This document shows, in pieces, positions 49,826 through 63,094 of a stretch of 64,000 bases of DNA. This stretch comes from Calliopsis andreniformis. Taxonomy: Eukaryota > Arthropoda > Insecta > Hymenoptera > Andrenidae. The stretch is taken from the NCBI RefSeq assembly GCF_051401765.1, contig NW_027480506.1, forward strand, positions 1,364,001-1,428,000, given 5' to 3'. The stretch's first letter is position 1; each line of letters opens with the position of its first letter. Made by a program: the position numbers and the translations under genes. Under the pieces are notes generated by a model, which was given only the letters and a program-made list of their open reading frames with translations, was not told the origin of the DNA and did no database searches.

Positions 49826-50572
49826 TCAGGAAAGCGGATTCAGAATTGAGGTTCGAGGACTGAGGATTGAGGATTGAGGATTGAGAATTGAGGATTGAGG
49901 ATTGAGGATTGAAGATTGAGGATTGGGTATTGAGGATTGAAGAATGAGGATTGAGGATTGAGGATTGAGGATTGAGGATTGAAGAAAGAGTATTGTGGAT
50001 TGAAGATTGAGGATTGGGGATTGAGGATTGAGGATTGAGGACTGAAGATTGAGGACGTGGGCTGAGGGTTGATGATTGAGGTTTGAGGACTGAGGGCTGA
50101 GGATTGAGAATTGAGAATTGAGGATTGAGGATTGAGGATTGAGGATTGTGAATGAGGTCTCAGGGCTGAGGATTGAGGTTTGAGTATAGAATCCTGAGAT
50201 TTTAGGATATTCTATTGAGTATTGGGAATTGAGGATTGATGGTTGAGTATTGAGGATTGAGGATTGGGGATTGAGGATTGAGTATTGAAGATTGAGGATT
50301 GATGATTGAGGATTGAGGATTGAGGATTGGGGATTGAGGATTGAGGATTGAAGATTGAATATTGATGATTGAAGATCGAGGATTGAGGATTGAGTATAGA
50401 ATCCTGAGAATTCAGGATATTCTATTGAGTATTGAGAATTGAGGATTGATGGTTGAGTATTGAGGATTGAGGATTGAGGATTGAGGATTGAGTATTGAAG
50501 ATTGAGGATTGAAGGTTGAGGATTGAGGATTGAGGATTGAGGATTGAGGATTGAGGATTGAAGATTGAGCAT
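49826..50572 (+). repeat. Double-B module, copy 6 of 6
   Basis: B cores lie near 50,205 and 50,415. It is exactly 18,004 bp from copy 3. The first B reads GAGATTTTAGG, one step further from the EcoRI-bearing form than its relatives. The A8 cassette follows near 50,865. Confidence 0.9.
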
Positions 50573-53500
50573 TCAGGATTGAGGATTGAGGATTGAGGAT
50601 TGAGGATCGAGGATTGAGTATTGAGGATTGAAGATTGAGGATTGGGGACTGAGTGTTGAAGATTGAGAATTGATGATTGAGTATTGAGGATTGAGGATTG
50701 AGGATTGAAGATTCAGTATTGAGGATTGAAGATTGAGAATTGAGGATTGAGGATTGAGCATTGAGAACTGAGTGTTGAGGGTTGAGTGATGAGAATTGAT
50801 GATTGTGGATAGAGGTTTGAAGACTGGAGATTGGGTATTGAGTATTGAAAAATGTGAATTGAGGATATTCTATTGAGGATTGAGGATTGACAACTGATTG
50901 TTGATGACTGAGGGCTGAAGATTGAGGATTCAGGAATGAGGATTCAGAATTGAGGTTTCAGAATTGAGGTTTGAGGTCTGAGGATTGAGGATTGGATACT
51001 GAGTATTGAAGATTGAAGATTGAGGATTGAGGATTGAGGATTGAAGATTGAGGATTGGGTGTTGAGGATTGAAGAAGGAGTATTGTGGATTGAGGATTGA
51101 GGATTGAGGATTGAGGATTGAAGATTGAGGATTGGGTATTGAGGATTGAAGAATGTGGATTGAGGATTGAGGATTGAGGATTGAGGATTGAGGATCGAAG
51201 ATTGAGTATTGAGGATTGAAGATTGACGATTGAGGATTGAGGATTGAGGATTGAGGATTGGACATTGAGGACTGAGTGTTGAGGGTTGAGTAATGGGAAT
51301 TGTTGTTTGTGGATAGAGGTTGGAAGGTTGCAGATTGAGTATTGAGTATTGAAAACTGTGAATTGAGGATATTCTATTGAGGATTAAGGATTGACAACTG
51401 ATTGTTGATGACTGAGGTCTGAAGATTGAGGATTCAGTATTGAGGATTCAGAATTGAGGTTTGAGGACCAAGGATTGAGGATTGAAGGTTGAGTATTGCG
51501 GATTGAGGATTGAGGATTGAAGACTGAGGACTGAGGATTGAGGATGAGGGCTGAGAGTTGAGGATTGAGGTTTGAGGACTGAGGACTGAGGATCGAGGAT
51601 TGAGAATTGAAGATTTAGGATTGAGGACTGAGGATTGAGGATTAAGGATTGAGTATTGAGGATTGATGATTGAGGATTGGGGCTGAGGATTGAAGATTGA
51701 GGATTGAGGATTGTCGATGAGGGCTGAGGGTTGAGGATTGAGGTTTGAGGACTGAGGCCTGAGGATTGAGGATTGAGAATTGAGGACTCAGGATTGAGGA
51801 TTGAAGATTGAGGATTGGGTATTGAGGATTGAAGAATGAGGATTGACGATTGAGGATTGAGGATTGAGGATTGAGGATTGAAGATTGAATATTGATGATT
51901 GAAGATTGAAGATCGAGGATAGAGGGTTGTGGATTGAGGACGAGGACTGAGGGTTGAGTATTGATGTTTGAGGTCTGAAGATTGAGGATTGAAGAGTGAG
52001 GATTGAGGATTGAGGATTGAGTATTGAGGATTGAAGATTGAGGATTGGGGACTGAGTGTTGAAAATTGAGGATTGAGGATTGAGTATTGAGGATTGAGGA
52101 TTGAGGATTGAAGATTCAGTATTGAGGATTGAAGATTGAGAATTGAGGATTGAGGATTGAGGATTGAGCATTGAGGACTGAGTGTTGAGGGTTGAGTGAT
52201 GAGGATTGATGATTGTGGATAGAGGTTTGAAGATTGCAGATTGAGTATTGAGTATTGAAAACTCTGAATTGAGGCTATTCTATTGAGGATTGAGGATTGA
52301 CAACTGATTGTTGATTACTGAGGGCTGAAGATTGAGGATTTAGGAAAGCGGATTCAGAATTGAGGTTCGAGGACTGAGGATTGAGGATTGAGGATTGAGA
52401 ATTGAGGATTGAGGATTGAGGATTGAAGATTGAGTATTGGGTATTGAGGATTGAGGATTGGACATTGAGGACTGAGTGTTGAGGGTTGAGTAATGGGAAT
52501 TGTTGTTTGTGGATAGAGGTTTGAAGATTGCAGATTGAGTATTGAGTATTGAAAACTGTGAATTGAGGATATTCTATTGAGGATTGAGGATTGACAACTG
52601 ATTGTTGATGACTGAGGTCTGAAGATTGAGGATTCAGGATTGAGGATTCAGAATTGAGGTTTGAGGACCAAGGATTGAGGATTGAAGGTTGAGTATTGCG
52701 GATTGAGGATTGGGGATTGAAGACTGAGGACTGAGGATTGAGGATGAGGGCTGAGAGTTGAGGATTGAGGTTTGAGGACTGAGGACTGAGGATCGAGGAT
52801 TGAGAATTGAAGATTTAGGATTGAGGACTGAGGATTGAGGATTAAGGATTGAGTATTGAGGATTGATGATTGAGGATTGGGGACTGAGGATTGAAGATTG
52901 AGGATTGAGGATTGACGATGAGGGCTGAGGGTTGAGGATTGAGGTTTGAGGACTGAGGCCCGAGGATTGAGGATTGAGAATTGAGGATTCAGGATTGAGG
53001 ATTGAAGATTGAGGATTGTGTATTGAGGATTGAAGAATGAGGATTGACGATTGAGGATTGAGGATTGAGGATTGAGGATTGAAGATTGAGGATTGGGTAC
53101 TGAGGATTGAAGAATGAGGATTGAGGATTGAGGATTGACGATTAAGTATTGAGTATTGAGGATTGAAGATTGTGGATTGGGGACTGAGTATTGAAGATTG
53201 AGGATTGAGGATTAAGGATGAGGGCTGAGTGTTGAAGATTGAGGATTGAGGATTGAGTATTGAGGATTGAGGATTGAGGATTGAAGATTCAGTATTGAGG
53301 ATTGAAGATTGAGAATTGAGGATTGAGGATTGAGCATTGAGGACTGAGTGTTGAGTGTTGAGTGATGAGAATTGATGATTGTGGATAGAGGTTTGAAGAT
53401 TGCAGATTGAGTATTGAGTATTGAAAACTGTGAATTGAGGATATTCTATTCAGGATTTAGGATTGACAACTGATTGTTGATGACTGAGGGCTGAAGATTG

Positions 53501-53700
53501 AGGATTCAGGAATGAGGATTCAGAATTGAGGATTCAGAATTGAGGTTTGAGGACTGAGGATTGAGGATTGAGGATTGAGTATTGAAGATTGAGGATTGAT
53601 GATTGAGGATTGAGGATTGAGGATTGGGGATTGAGGATTGAGGATTGAGGTTTGAGGACTGAGGACTGAGGATTGAGGATTGAGGATTGAGGATTGAAGA

Positions 53701-54880
53701 TTCAGTATTGAGGATTGAAGATTGGGAATTGAGGATTGAGGATTGAACAATGAGGACTGAGTGTTGAAGTTTGAGTGATGAGAATTGATGTTTGTGGATA
53801 GAGTTTTGAAGATTGCAGATTGAGTATTGAGTATTGAAAACTGTGAATTGAGGATATTCTATTGAGGATTGAGGATTGACAACTGATTGTTGAGGACTGA
53901 GGGCCGAAGATTGAGGATTCAGGATTGAGGCTTCAGAATTGAGGTTTGAGGACTGAGGATCGAGGATTGAAGGTTGAGTACTGAGGATTGAAGGTTGAGG
54001 ATTGACGATTGGGGATTGAGGATTGAGGATGAGGGCTCAGGGTTGAGGATTGAGGTTTGAGGACTGAGGACTGAGGATTGAGGATTGAGAATTGAGGATT
54101 GAGGATTGAGGATTGAAGATTGAGGATTGGGGATTGAGGATTGAAGAATGAGTATTGAGGATTGAGTATTGAGGATTGTGGATTGAGGACTGTTGATTGA
54201 GGACTGAAGATTGAGTATTGTGGATTAAAGATTGAGAACTGAGGATTGAGAATTGATGATTGAGGATTGAAGATTGAGGATTGGGGACTGAGTGTTGACG
54301 GCTCAGTGATGAGAATTGATGTTTGTGGACAGAGATTTGAAGATTGCAGGTTGAATATTGAGTATTGAAAGGTGTGAATTGATGATATTCTATTGAGGAT
54401 TGAGGATTGACAACTGATTGTTGAGGTCTCAGGTCTGAAGATTGAGGATTCAGGATAGAGGATTCAGGATTGAGGTTTGAGGACTGAGGATTGAGGATTG
54501 AGTATTGAGGATTGACGATCGAGGACTGAGGATTGAAGATTGAGGATTGAGGATTGAGGATGAGAGCTGAGGGTTGAGGATTGAGGTTTGAGGACTGAGG
54601 ACTGAGGATCGAGGATTGAGAATTGCGGATTGAGGATTGAGGATTGAGGATTGAGGATTGAGGATTGAAGATTGAGGATTGGGGACTGAGTGTTGAAGGT
54701 TGAGTGATGAGAATTGATGTTTGTGGATAGAGATTTGGAGATTGCAGACTGAGTATTGCGTATTGATAACTCTGAACTGAGGATACTCTATTGAGGATTG
54801 AGGATTGACAACTCATTGTTGAGGACTGAGTGCTGAAGATTGAGGACTCAGGATTGGGGATTCAGGATTGTGGTTTGAGG
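53701..54880 (+). repeat. 1-kb module repeated 5,680 bp downstream
   Basis: Cassette cores lie near 53,865, 54,385 (A3) and 54,781 (variant GATACTCTATTG). From about 53,870 to 54,880 it aligns with 59,550-60,560 at 5,680 bp, and more loosely with 10.1-10.9 kb and 13.4-14.2 kb. Rare shared strings are CAGGATAGAGGATTC and GAGGACTGTTGA. After 54,880 it switches to sequence like 15.83 kb, while the partner continues like 10.89 kb. Confidence 0.87.
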
Positions 54881-57800
54881 ACTGAGAATTGAGGTTTGAG
54901 GATTGAGGATTGAGGATTGAAGATTGAGTATTCAGGATTGAGGATTGAGGATTGAGGATTGAGGATTGAGGGTTGAGGATTGAGAATTGAGGATTGAGGA
55001 TTGAAGATTGAGCATTGAGGATTGAAGTTTGAGGATTGAGGATTGAGGATTGAGGATTGAGGATTGAGAATTGAGGATTGAGGATTGAGGATTGAAGATT
55101 GAGGATTGAGTATTGAGGATTGAAGAATGAGGATTGAGGATTGAGGATTGAGGATTGAGGATTGAAGATTGAGGATTGAGGATTGAGTGCTGTGGATTGA
55201 GGACGAGGACTGAGGGCTGAGTATTGATGTTTGAGGTCTGAGGATTGAGGATTGAGGATTGAGAATTGAGTATTGATGTTTGAGGTCTGAGGATTGAGGA
55301 TTGAGGATTGAGAATTGAGGATTGAGGATTGAGGATTGAAGATTGAGGATTGGGTATTGAGGATTGAAGAATGAGGAATGAGGATTGAGGATTGAGTATT
55401 GAAGATTGAGGATTGATGGTTGAGGATTGAGGATTGAGGATTGAGGATTGAGGATTGAGGATTGAAGATTGAGTATTCAGGTTTGAGGGTTGAGGATTGA
55501 GGATTGAGGATTGAGGATTGAGTATTGAGGATTGAAGATTGAGGATTGGGGACTGAGGATTGAAGATTGAGGATTGGGTATTGAGGATTGAAGAATGAGG
55601 ATTGAGGATTGAGGATTGAGGATTGAGGATTGAGGATTGAGGATAGAGGATTGAAGATTGAGGGTTGGGTATTGAGGATTGAAGAATGAGGATTGAGGAT
55701 TGAGGATTGAGGATTGAGGATCGAAGATTGAGTATAGAGGATTGAAGATTGACGATTGAGTATTGAGCATTGAGGATTGAGGATTGAGTATTGAGTATTG
55801 AAGATTAAGGATTGATGATTGAGGATTGAGGATTGAGGATTGAGGATTGAAGATTGGATATTCAGGATTGAGGATTGAGGATTGAGGATTGAGGATTGAA
55901 GATTGAGTATTGAGGATTGAAGATTGAGGATTGGGGACTGAGTGTTGAAGATTGAGGATTGAGGATTGCGTATTGAGGATTGAGGATTGAGGATTGAAGA
56001 TTCAGTATTAAGGATTGAAGTTTGAGGATTGAGGATTGAGGATTGAGCATTGAAGACTGAGTGCTGAGGGTTGAGTGATGAGAATTGATGATTGTGGATA
56101 GAAGTTTGAAGATTGCAGATTGAGTATTGAGTATTGAAAACTGTGAATTGAGGATATTCTATTGAGGATTGAAGATTGACAACTGATTGTTGATGACTGA
56201 GGGCTGAAGATTGAGGATTCAGAATTGCGGATTCAGAATTGAGGTTCGAGGACTGAGGATTGAGGGTTGAGGATTGAGAATTGAGGTTTGAGGATTGAGG
56301 ATTGAGGATTGAAGATTGAGTATTCAGGATTGAGGATTGAGGATTGAGGATTGAGGATTGAGGGTTGAGGATTGAGAATTGAGGATTGAGGATTGAAGAT
56401 TGAGCATTGAGGATTGAAGTTTGAGGATTGAGGATTGAGGATTGAGGATTGAGGATTGAAGATTGAGGATGAGGGCTGAGGGTTGAGGATTGCGGTTTGA
56501 GGACTGAGGGCTGAGGATTGAGGATTGAGGATTAAGGATTGAGTATTGGGGATTGAAGATTGAGGATTGGGGACTGAGGATTGAAGATTGAGGATTGAGG
56601 ATTGACGATGAGGGCTGTGGGTTGAGGATTGAGGTTTGAGGACTGAGGCCTGAGGATTGAGGATTGAGAATTGAGGTTTCAGGATTGAGGATTGAAAATT
56701 GAGGATTGGGTATTGAGGATTGAAAAATGAGGATTGAGGATTGAGGATTGAGAATTGAGGATTGAGGATTGAAGATTGAGGATTTGGTACTGAGGATTGA
56801 AGAATGAGGATTGAGGATTGAGGATTGAGGATTGAGGATTGAGTATTGAAGATTGAGGATTGGGGACTGAGTGTTGAGGGTTGAGTGATGAGTATTGATG
56901 TTTGTGGATAGAGATTTGCAGAGTGCAGATTGAGTATTGAGTATTGAAAACTGTGAATTAGTGATATTCTATTGAGGATTGATGATTGACAACTGATTGT
57001 TGAGGTCTGAGTTCTGAAGATTGAGGATTCAGGATTGAGAATTCAGGAGTGAGGGGTGACGACTGAGGATTGTGGATTGAGGATTGAGGACTGAGGACTG
57101 AGGATCGAGGATTGAGAGTTGAGGATTGAGGATTGAGGATTGAGGATTGAGTATTGAAGATTGAGTATTGAGGATTGAAGACTGACGATTGAATATTAAG
57201 GATTGAGGATTGAGGATTGAGGATTGAGGAATGAAGATTGAGTATTGAGAATTGAAGATTGAGGATTGAGGATTGAGGAATGAGGATTGAGGATTGAGGT
57301 TTGAGGATTGAGGATTGAGGATTGTGGATTAAAGAAAGAGTATTGAGGATTGAAGATTGAGGATTGAGGATTGAGGATTGAAGAAAGAGTATTGAGGATT
57401 GAAGATTGAGGATTGGGGATTGAGGATTGAGGATTGGGGATTGAAGATTGAGGATGAGGGCTGAGGGTTGAGGATTGCGGTTTGAGGACTGAGGGCTGAG
57501 GATTGAGGATTGAGGATTGAGGATGAGGGCTGAGGGTTGAGGATTGAGGTCTGAGGACTGAGGACTGAGGATTGAGGATTGAGAATTGAGGATTGAGGAT
57601 TGAGGATTGAGAATTGAAGATTGAGTATTGGGGATTAAAGATTGAGAATTTAGGATTGGGGATTGATGATTGAGGATTGAAGATTGAGGATTGAAGATTG
57701 AGGATTGAAGATTGAGGATTGGGGACTGAGTGCTGAGGGTTGAGTGATGAGAATTGATGTTTGTGGATAGAGATTTGAAGATTGCAGACTGAGTAATGCG

Positions 57801-58510
57801 TATTGAAAACTCTGAACTGAGGATATTCTATTGAGGATTGAGGATTGACAACTGATTGTTGAGGACTGAGTGCTGAAGATTGAGGATTCAGGATTGAGGA
57901 TTCAGGATTGTGGTTTTAGGACTGAGGATTGAGGGTTGAGGTCTGAGGATTGAGGATTGAGGATTGAGAATTGAGGATTGAGGATTGAGGATTGAAGATT
58001 GAGGATTGGGTATTGAGGATTGAAGAATGAGGATTGAGGATTGAGGATTGAGGATTGAGCATTGAAGAAAGAGTATTGAGGATTGAAGATTGAGGATTGG
58101 GTATTGAGGATTGAGGATTGAGGATTGAAGATTGAAGATTGAGGATGAGGGCTCAGGGTTGAGGATTGAGGTTTGAGTATAGAATCCTGAGAATTAAGGT
58201 TTTCTATTGAGTATTGAGAATTGAGGATTGATGGTTCAGTATTGAGGATTGAGGATTGGGGATTGAGGATTGAGAATTGAGGATTGAGGATTGAGGATTG
58301 AGGATTGTGAATGAGGGCTCAGGGCTGAGGATTGAGGTTTGAGTATAGAATCCTGAGAATTCAGGATATTCTATTGAGTATTGAGAATTGAGTGTTGATG
58401 GTTGAGTATTGAGGGTTGAGGATTGAGGATTGAGGATTGAGTATTGAAGATTGAGGATTGATGATTGAGGATTGAGTATTGAGGATTGAGGATTGAGGAT
58501 TGAGGATTGA
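54881..58510 (+). repeat. Segment matching 15.4-19.1 kb with rearranged order
   Basis: The stretch 54,881-55,610 matches 15,830-16,560. The stretch 55,620-55,770 resembles 19,725-19,870. The stretch 55,790-56,150 matches 15,360-15,710, and 56,156-58,510 matches 16,690-19,120 with a 97-bp loss near 58,150. Cassette cores lie near 56,155 (A9), 56,966 (A6), 57,821 (A), 58,197 and 58,366 (B). The join at 56,150 falls inside an A cassette: the left part is like 15.7 kb and the right part like 16.7 kb. Confidence 0.86.
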
Positions 58511-60560
58511 AGATTGAGTTTTCAGGATTGAGGATTGAGGATTGACGATTGAGGATTGAGGGTTGAGTATTGAGGATTGAAGATTGAGGATTGGGGACTG
58601 AGTGTTGAAGATTGAGGATTGAGGATTGAGTATTGAGGATTGAGGATTGAGGATTGAAGATTCAGAATTGAGGATTGAAGATTGAGGATTGGGGATTGAG
58701 GATTGTGCATTGAGGACTGAGTGATGAGGGTTGAGTGATGAGAATTGATGATTGTGGATAGAAGTTTGAAGATTGCAGATTGAGTATTGAGTATTGAAAA
58801 CTGTGAATTGAGGATATTCTATTGAGGATTGAGGATTGACAACTGATTGTTGATGACTGAGGGCTGAAGATTGAGGATTCAGGAATGCGGATTCAGAATT
58901 GAGGTTCGACGACTGAGGATTGAGTATTGAGGATTGAGAACTGAGGATTGAGGATTGAGGATTGAAGATTGAGGATTGGGTATTGAGGATTGAAGAATGA
59001 GGATTGAGGATTGAGGATTGAGGATTGATGATTGAAGATTGAGGATTGAGGATTGAGTGTTGTGGATTGAGCACGAGGACTGAGGGCTGAGTATTGATGT
59101 TTGAGGTCTGAGGATTGAGGATTGAGGATTCAGAATTGAGGATTGAGGATTGAGGATTGAAGATTGAGGATTGGGTATTGAGGATTGAAGAATGAGAATT
59201 GAGGATTGAGGATTGAGGATTGAGGATTGAAGAAAGAGTATTGAGGATTGAAGATTGAGGATTGGGGATTGAGGATTGAGGATTGAGGATAGAGGTTTGA
59301 AGATTGAGGATTGGGTATTGAGGATTGAAGAATGAGGATTGAGGATTGAGGATTGAGGATTGAGGATCGAAGATTGAGTATAGAGGATTGAAGATTGACG
59401 ATTGAGTATTGAGGATTGAGGATTGAACATTGAGGACTGAGTGTTAAGGGATGAGTAATGGGAATTGTTGTCTGTGGATAGAGGTTTGAAGTTTGCAGAT
59501 TGAGTATTCTCTATTGAAAACTGTGAATTGAGGATATTCTATTGAGGATTGAGGATTGACAACTGATTGTTGAGGACTGAGGGCCGAAGATTGAGGATTC
59601 AGGATTGAGGCTTCAGAATTGAGGTTTGAGGACTGAGGATCGAGGATTGAAGGTTGAGTACTGAGGATTGAAGGTTGAGGATTGACGATTGAGGATTGAG
59701 GATTGAGGATGAGGGCTGAGGGTTGAGGATTGAGGTTTGAGGACTGAGGACTGAGGATTGAGGATTGAGAATTGAGGATTGAGGATTGAGGATTGAAGAT
59801 TGAGGATTGGGGATTGAGGATTGAAGAATGAGGATTGAGGATTGAGGATTGAGGATTGTGGATTGAGGACTGTTGACTGAGGACTGAAGATTGAGTATTG
59901 TGGATTAAAGATTGAGAACTGAGGATTGAGAATTGATGATTGAGGATTGAAGATTGAGGCTTGGGGACTGAGTGTTGAGGGCTGAGTGATGAGAATTGAT
60001 GTTTGTGGACAGAGATTTGAAGATTGCAGGTTGAATATTGAGTATTGAAATGTGTGAATTGATGATATTCTATTGAGGATTGAGGATTGACAACTGTTTG
60101 TTGAGGTCTCAGGTCTGAAGATTGAGGATTCAGGATAGAGGATTCAGGATTGAGGTTTGAGGACTGAGGATTGAGGATTGAGTATTGAGGATTGACGATC
60201 GAGGACTGAGGATTGAAGATTGAGGATTGAGGATTGAGGATGAGAGCTGAGGGTTGAGGATTGAGGTTTGAGGACTGAGGACTGAGGATCGAGGATTGAG
60301 AATTGCGGATTGAGGATTGAGGATTGAGGATTGAGGATTGAGGATTGAAGATTGAGGATTGGGGACTGAGTGTTGAAGGTTGAGTGATGAGAATTGATGT
60401 TTGTGGATAGAGATTTGGAGATTGCAGACTGAGTATTGCGTATTGATAACTCTGAACTGAGGATATTCTATTGAGGATTGAGGATTGACAACTCATTGTT
60501 GAGGACTGAGTGCTGAAGATTGAGGACTCAGGATTGGGGATTCAGGATTGTGGTTTGAGG
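58511..60560 (+). repeat. Mixed module segment, right arm
   Basis: Cassette cores lie near 58,811, 59,535, 60,065 (A3) and 60,461. The stretch 59,280-59,715 matches 19,725-20,160, including GTTAAGGGATGAGTAATGGG. The stretch 59,550-60,560 repeats 53,870-54,880. A variant reading CTCTATTGAAAACTG near 59,508 is private to this copy. Confidence 0.85.
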
Positions 60561-63094
60561 ACTGAGGATTGAGGATTGAGGATTGTGGATTGAGGATTGA
60601 TTATTGAGGATTGTAGATTGAGGATTGGGTATTGAGGATTGAACATTGAGGTTTGAGGATTGAGGATTGAGGATTGAGGATTGAGGATTGAGGATTGAAG
60701 AATGAATATTGATGATTGAAGATTGAGGATTGAGGATTGAGGGTTGTGGATTGAGGACGAGGACTGAGGGCTGGGTATTGATGTTTGAGGTCGGAGGATT
60801 GAGGATTGAGGATTGAGAATCGAGGATTGAGGATTGAGGATTGAAGATTGAGGATTGGGTATTGAGGATTGAAGAATGAGGAATGAGGATTGAGGATTGA
60901 GGATTGAGGATTGAAGAAAGAGTATCGAGGATTGAAGATTGAGGATTGGGGATTGGGGATTGAGGATTGAGGATTGAGGATTGAAGATTGAGGATGAGGG
61001 CTGAGGGTTGAGGATTGCGGTTTGAGGACTGAGGGCTGAGGATTGAGGATTGAGGATTGAGGATGAGGGCTGAGGGTTGAGGATTGAGGTCTGAGGACTG
61101 AGGACTGAGGATTGAGGATTGAGAATTGAGGATTGAGGATTGAGGATTGAGGATTGAAGATTGAGTGTTGGGGATTAAAGATTGAGAATTTAGGATTGGG
61201 GATTGATGATTGAGGATTGAAGATTGAGGATTGAAGGTTGAGGATTGGGGACTGAGTGTTGAGGGTTGAGTGATGAGAATTGATGTTTGTGGATAGAGAT
61301 TTGAAGATTGCAGACTGAGTATTGCGTATTGAAAACTCTGAACTGAGGATATTCTATTGAGGATTGAGGATTGACAACTGATTGTTGAGGACTGAGTGCT
61401 GAAGATTGAGGATTCAGGATTGAGGATTCAGGATTGTGGTTTTAGGACTGAGGATTGAGGGTTGAGGTCTGAGGATTGAGGATTGAGGATTGAGAATGGA
61501 GGATTGAGGATTGAGGATTGAAGATTGAGGATTGGGTATTAAGGATTGAAGAATGAGGATTGAGGATTGAGGATTGAGGATTGAGCATTGAAGAAAGAGT
61601 ATTGAGGATTGAAGATTGAGGATTGGGGATTAAGGATTGAGGACTGAGGATTGAAGATTGAGGATGAGGGCTGAGGGTTGAGGATTGAGGTTTGAGGACT
61701 GAGGGCTGAGGATTGAGGATTGAGAGTTGAGGATTGAGGATTGAGGATTGAGGATTGTGAATGAGGGCTCAGGGTTGAGGATTGAGGTTTGAGTATAGAA
61801 TCCTGAGAATTAAGGTTTTCTATTGAGTATTGAGAATTGAGGATTGATGGTTGAGTATTGAGGATTGAGGATTGGGGATTGAGGATTGAGAATTGAGGAT
61901 TGAGGATTGAGGATTGAGGATTGAGGATTGAAGATTGAACATTGAGGATTGAAGTTTGAGGATTGAGGATTGAGGATTGAGGATTGAGGATTGAAGATTG
62001 AGGATGAGGGCTGAGGGTTGAGGATTGCGGTTTGAGGACTGAGGGCTGAGGATTGAGGATTGAGGATTGAGGATTGAAGATTGAGGATTGGGTATTGAGG
62101 ATTGAAGAATGAGGATTGAGGATTGAGGATTGAGGATTGAGGATTGAGGATTGAGGATTGAGGATTGAAGATTGAGTATTGAGGATTGAGTATTGAGGAT
62201 TGAGGATGAGGGCTGAGGGTTGAGGATTGAGGTTTGAGGACTGAGGACTGAGGATTGAGGATTGGGAATTGAGGATTGGGGATTGAGGATTGAAGATTGA
62301 GGATTGGGTATTGAGGATTGAAGGATGAGGATTGAGGATTGAGGATTGAGGATTGAGGATTGAGGATTGAGGATTGAGGATTGAAGATTGAGTATTGTGG
62401 ATTAAAGATTGAGAACCGAGGATTGAGAATTGATGATTGAGGATTGAAGATTGAGGATTGGGGACTGAGTCTTGAGGGCTGAGTGATGAGAATTGATGTT
62501 TGTGGACAGAGATTTGAAGATTGCAGGTTGAATATTGAGTATTGAAAGGTGTGAATTGATGATATTCTATTGAGGATTGAGGATTGACAACTGATTGTTG
62601 AGGTCTGAGGTCTGAAGATTGAGGATTCAGGATTGAGGATTCAGGATTGAGGTTTGAGGACTGAGGATTGAGGATTGAGGATTGAGGATTGAGGATCGAG
62701 GACTGAGGATTGAAGATTGAGGACTGAGGACTGAGGGTTGAGGTTTGAGGTTTGAGGACTGAGGGCTGAGGATTGAGGATTGAGGATTGAGGATTGAGGA
62801 TTGAGGATTGAAGAATGAATATTGATGACTGAAGATTGAGGATTGAGGATTGAGGGTTGTGGATTGAGGACGAGGACTGATGGCTGAGTATTGATGTTTG
62901 AGGTCTGAGGATTGAGGATTGAGGAATGAGAATCGAGGATTGACGATTGAAGATTGAAGATTGAGGATTGGGTATTGAGGATTGAAGAATGAGGACTGAG
63001 GATTGAGGATTGAGGATTGAGGATTGAAGAAAGAGTATTGAGGATTGAAGGTTGAGGAATGGGGATTGACGATTGAGGACTGAGGATTGAAGAT
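60561..63094 (+). repeat. Right-arm segment resembling 10.9 kb, then 57.4 kb
   Basis: The first 350 bases match 10,910-11,260 at about 49,650 bp. From 60,961 the segment matches 57,421 onward at 3,540 bp, then 3,526 bp after a 14-bp difference. Cassette cores are A near 61,340, B near 61,815 (GAATTAAGGTTTTCTATTG, without an EcoRI site) and A3 near 62,558. Two runs of eight perfect heptamers occur at 62,111-62,166 and 62,327-62,382, the most regular stretches I noted. Confidence 0.85.

Larger units (their letters stand above)
47314..53700 (+). repeat. Superblock copy 2, right half
   Basis: This half is the partner of 29,310-35,186. Cassette cores lie near 47,460, 47,855, 48,310, 48,707, 49,103, 49,761, 50,205, 50,415, 50,865, 51,369, 52,274, 52,570 and 53,441. 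It keeps 504 bp (about 50,930-51,433) that copy 1 lost. One base is missing near 51,680 (GGGGCTG where copy 1 has GGGGACTG), and one heptamer is added near 52,165. Confidence 0.91.
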
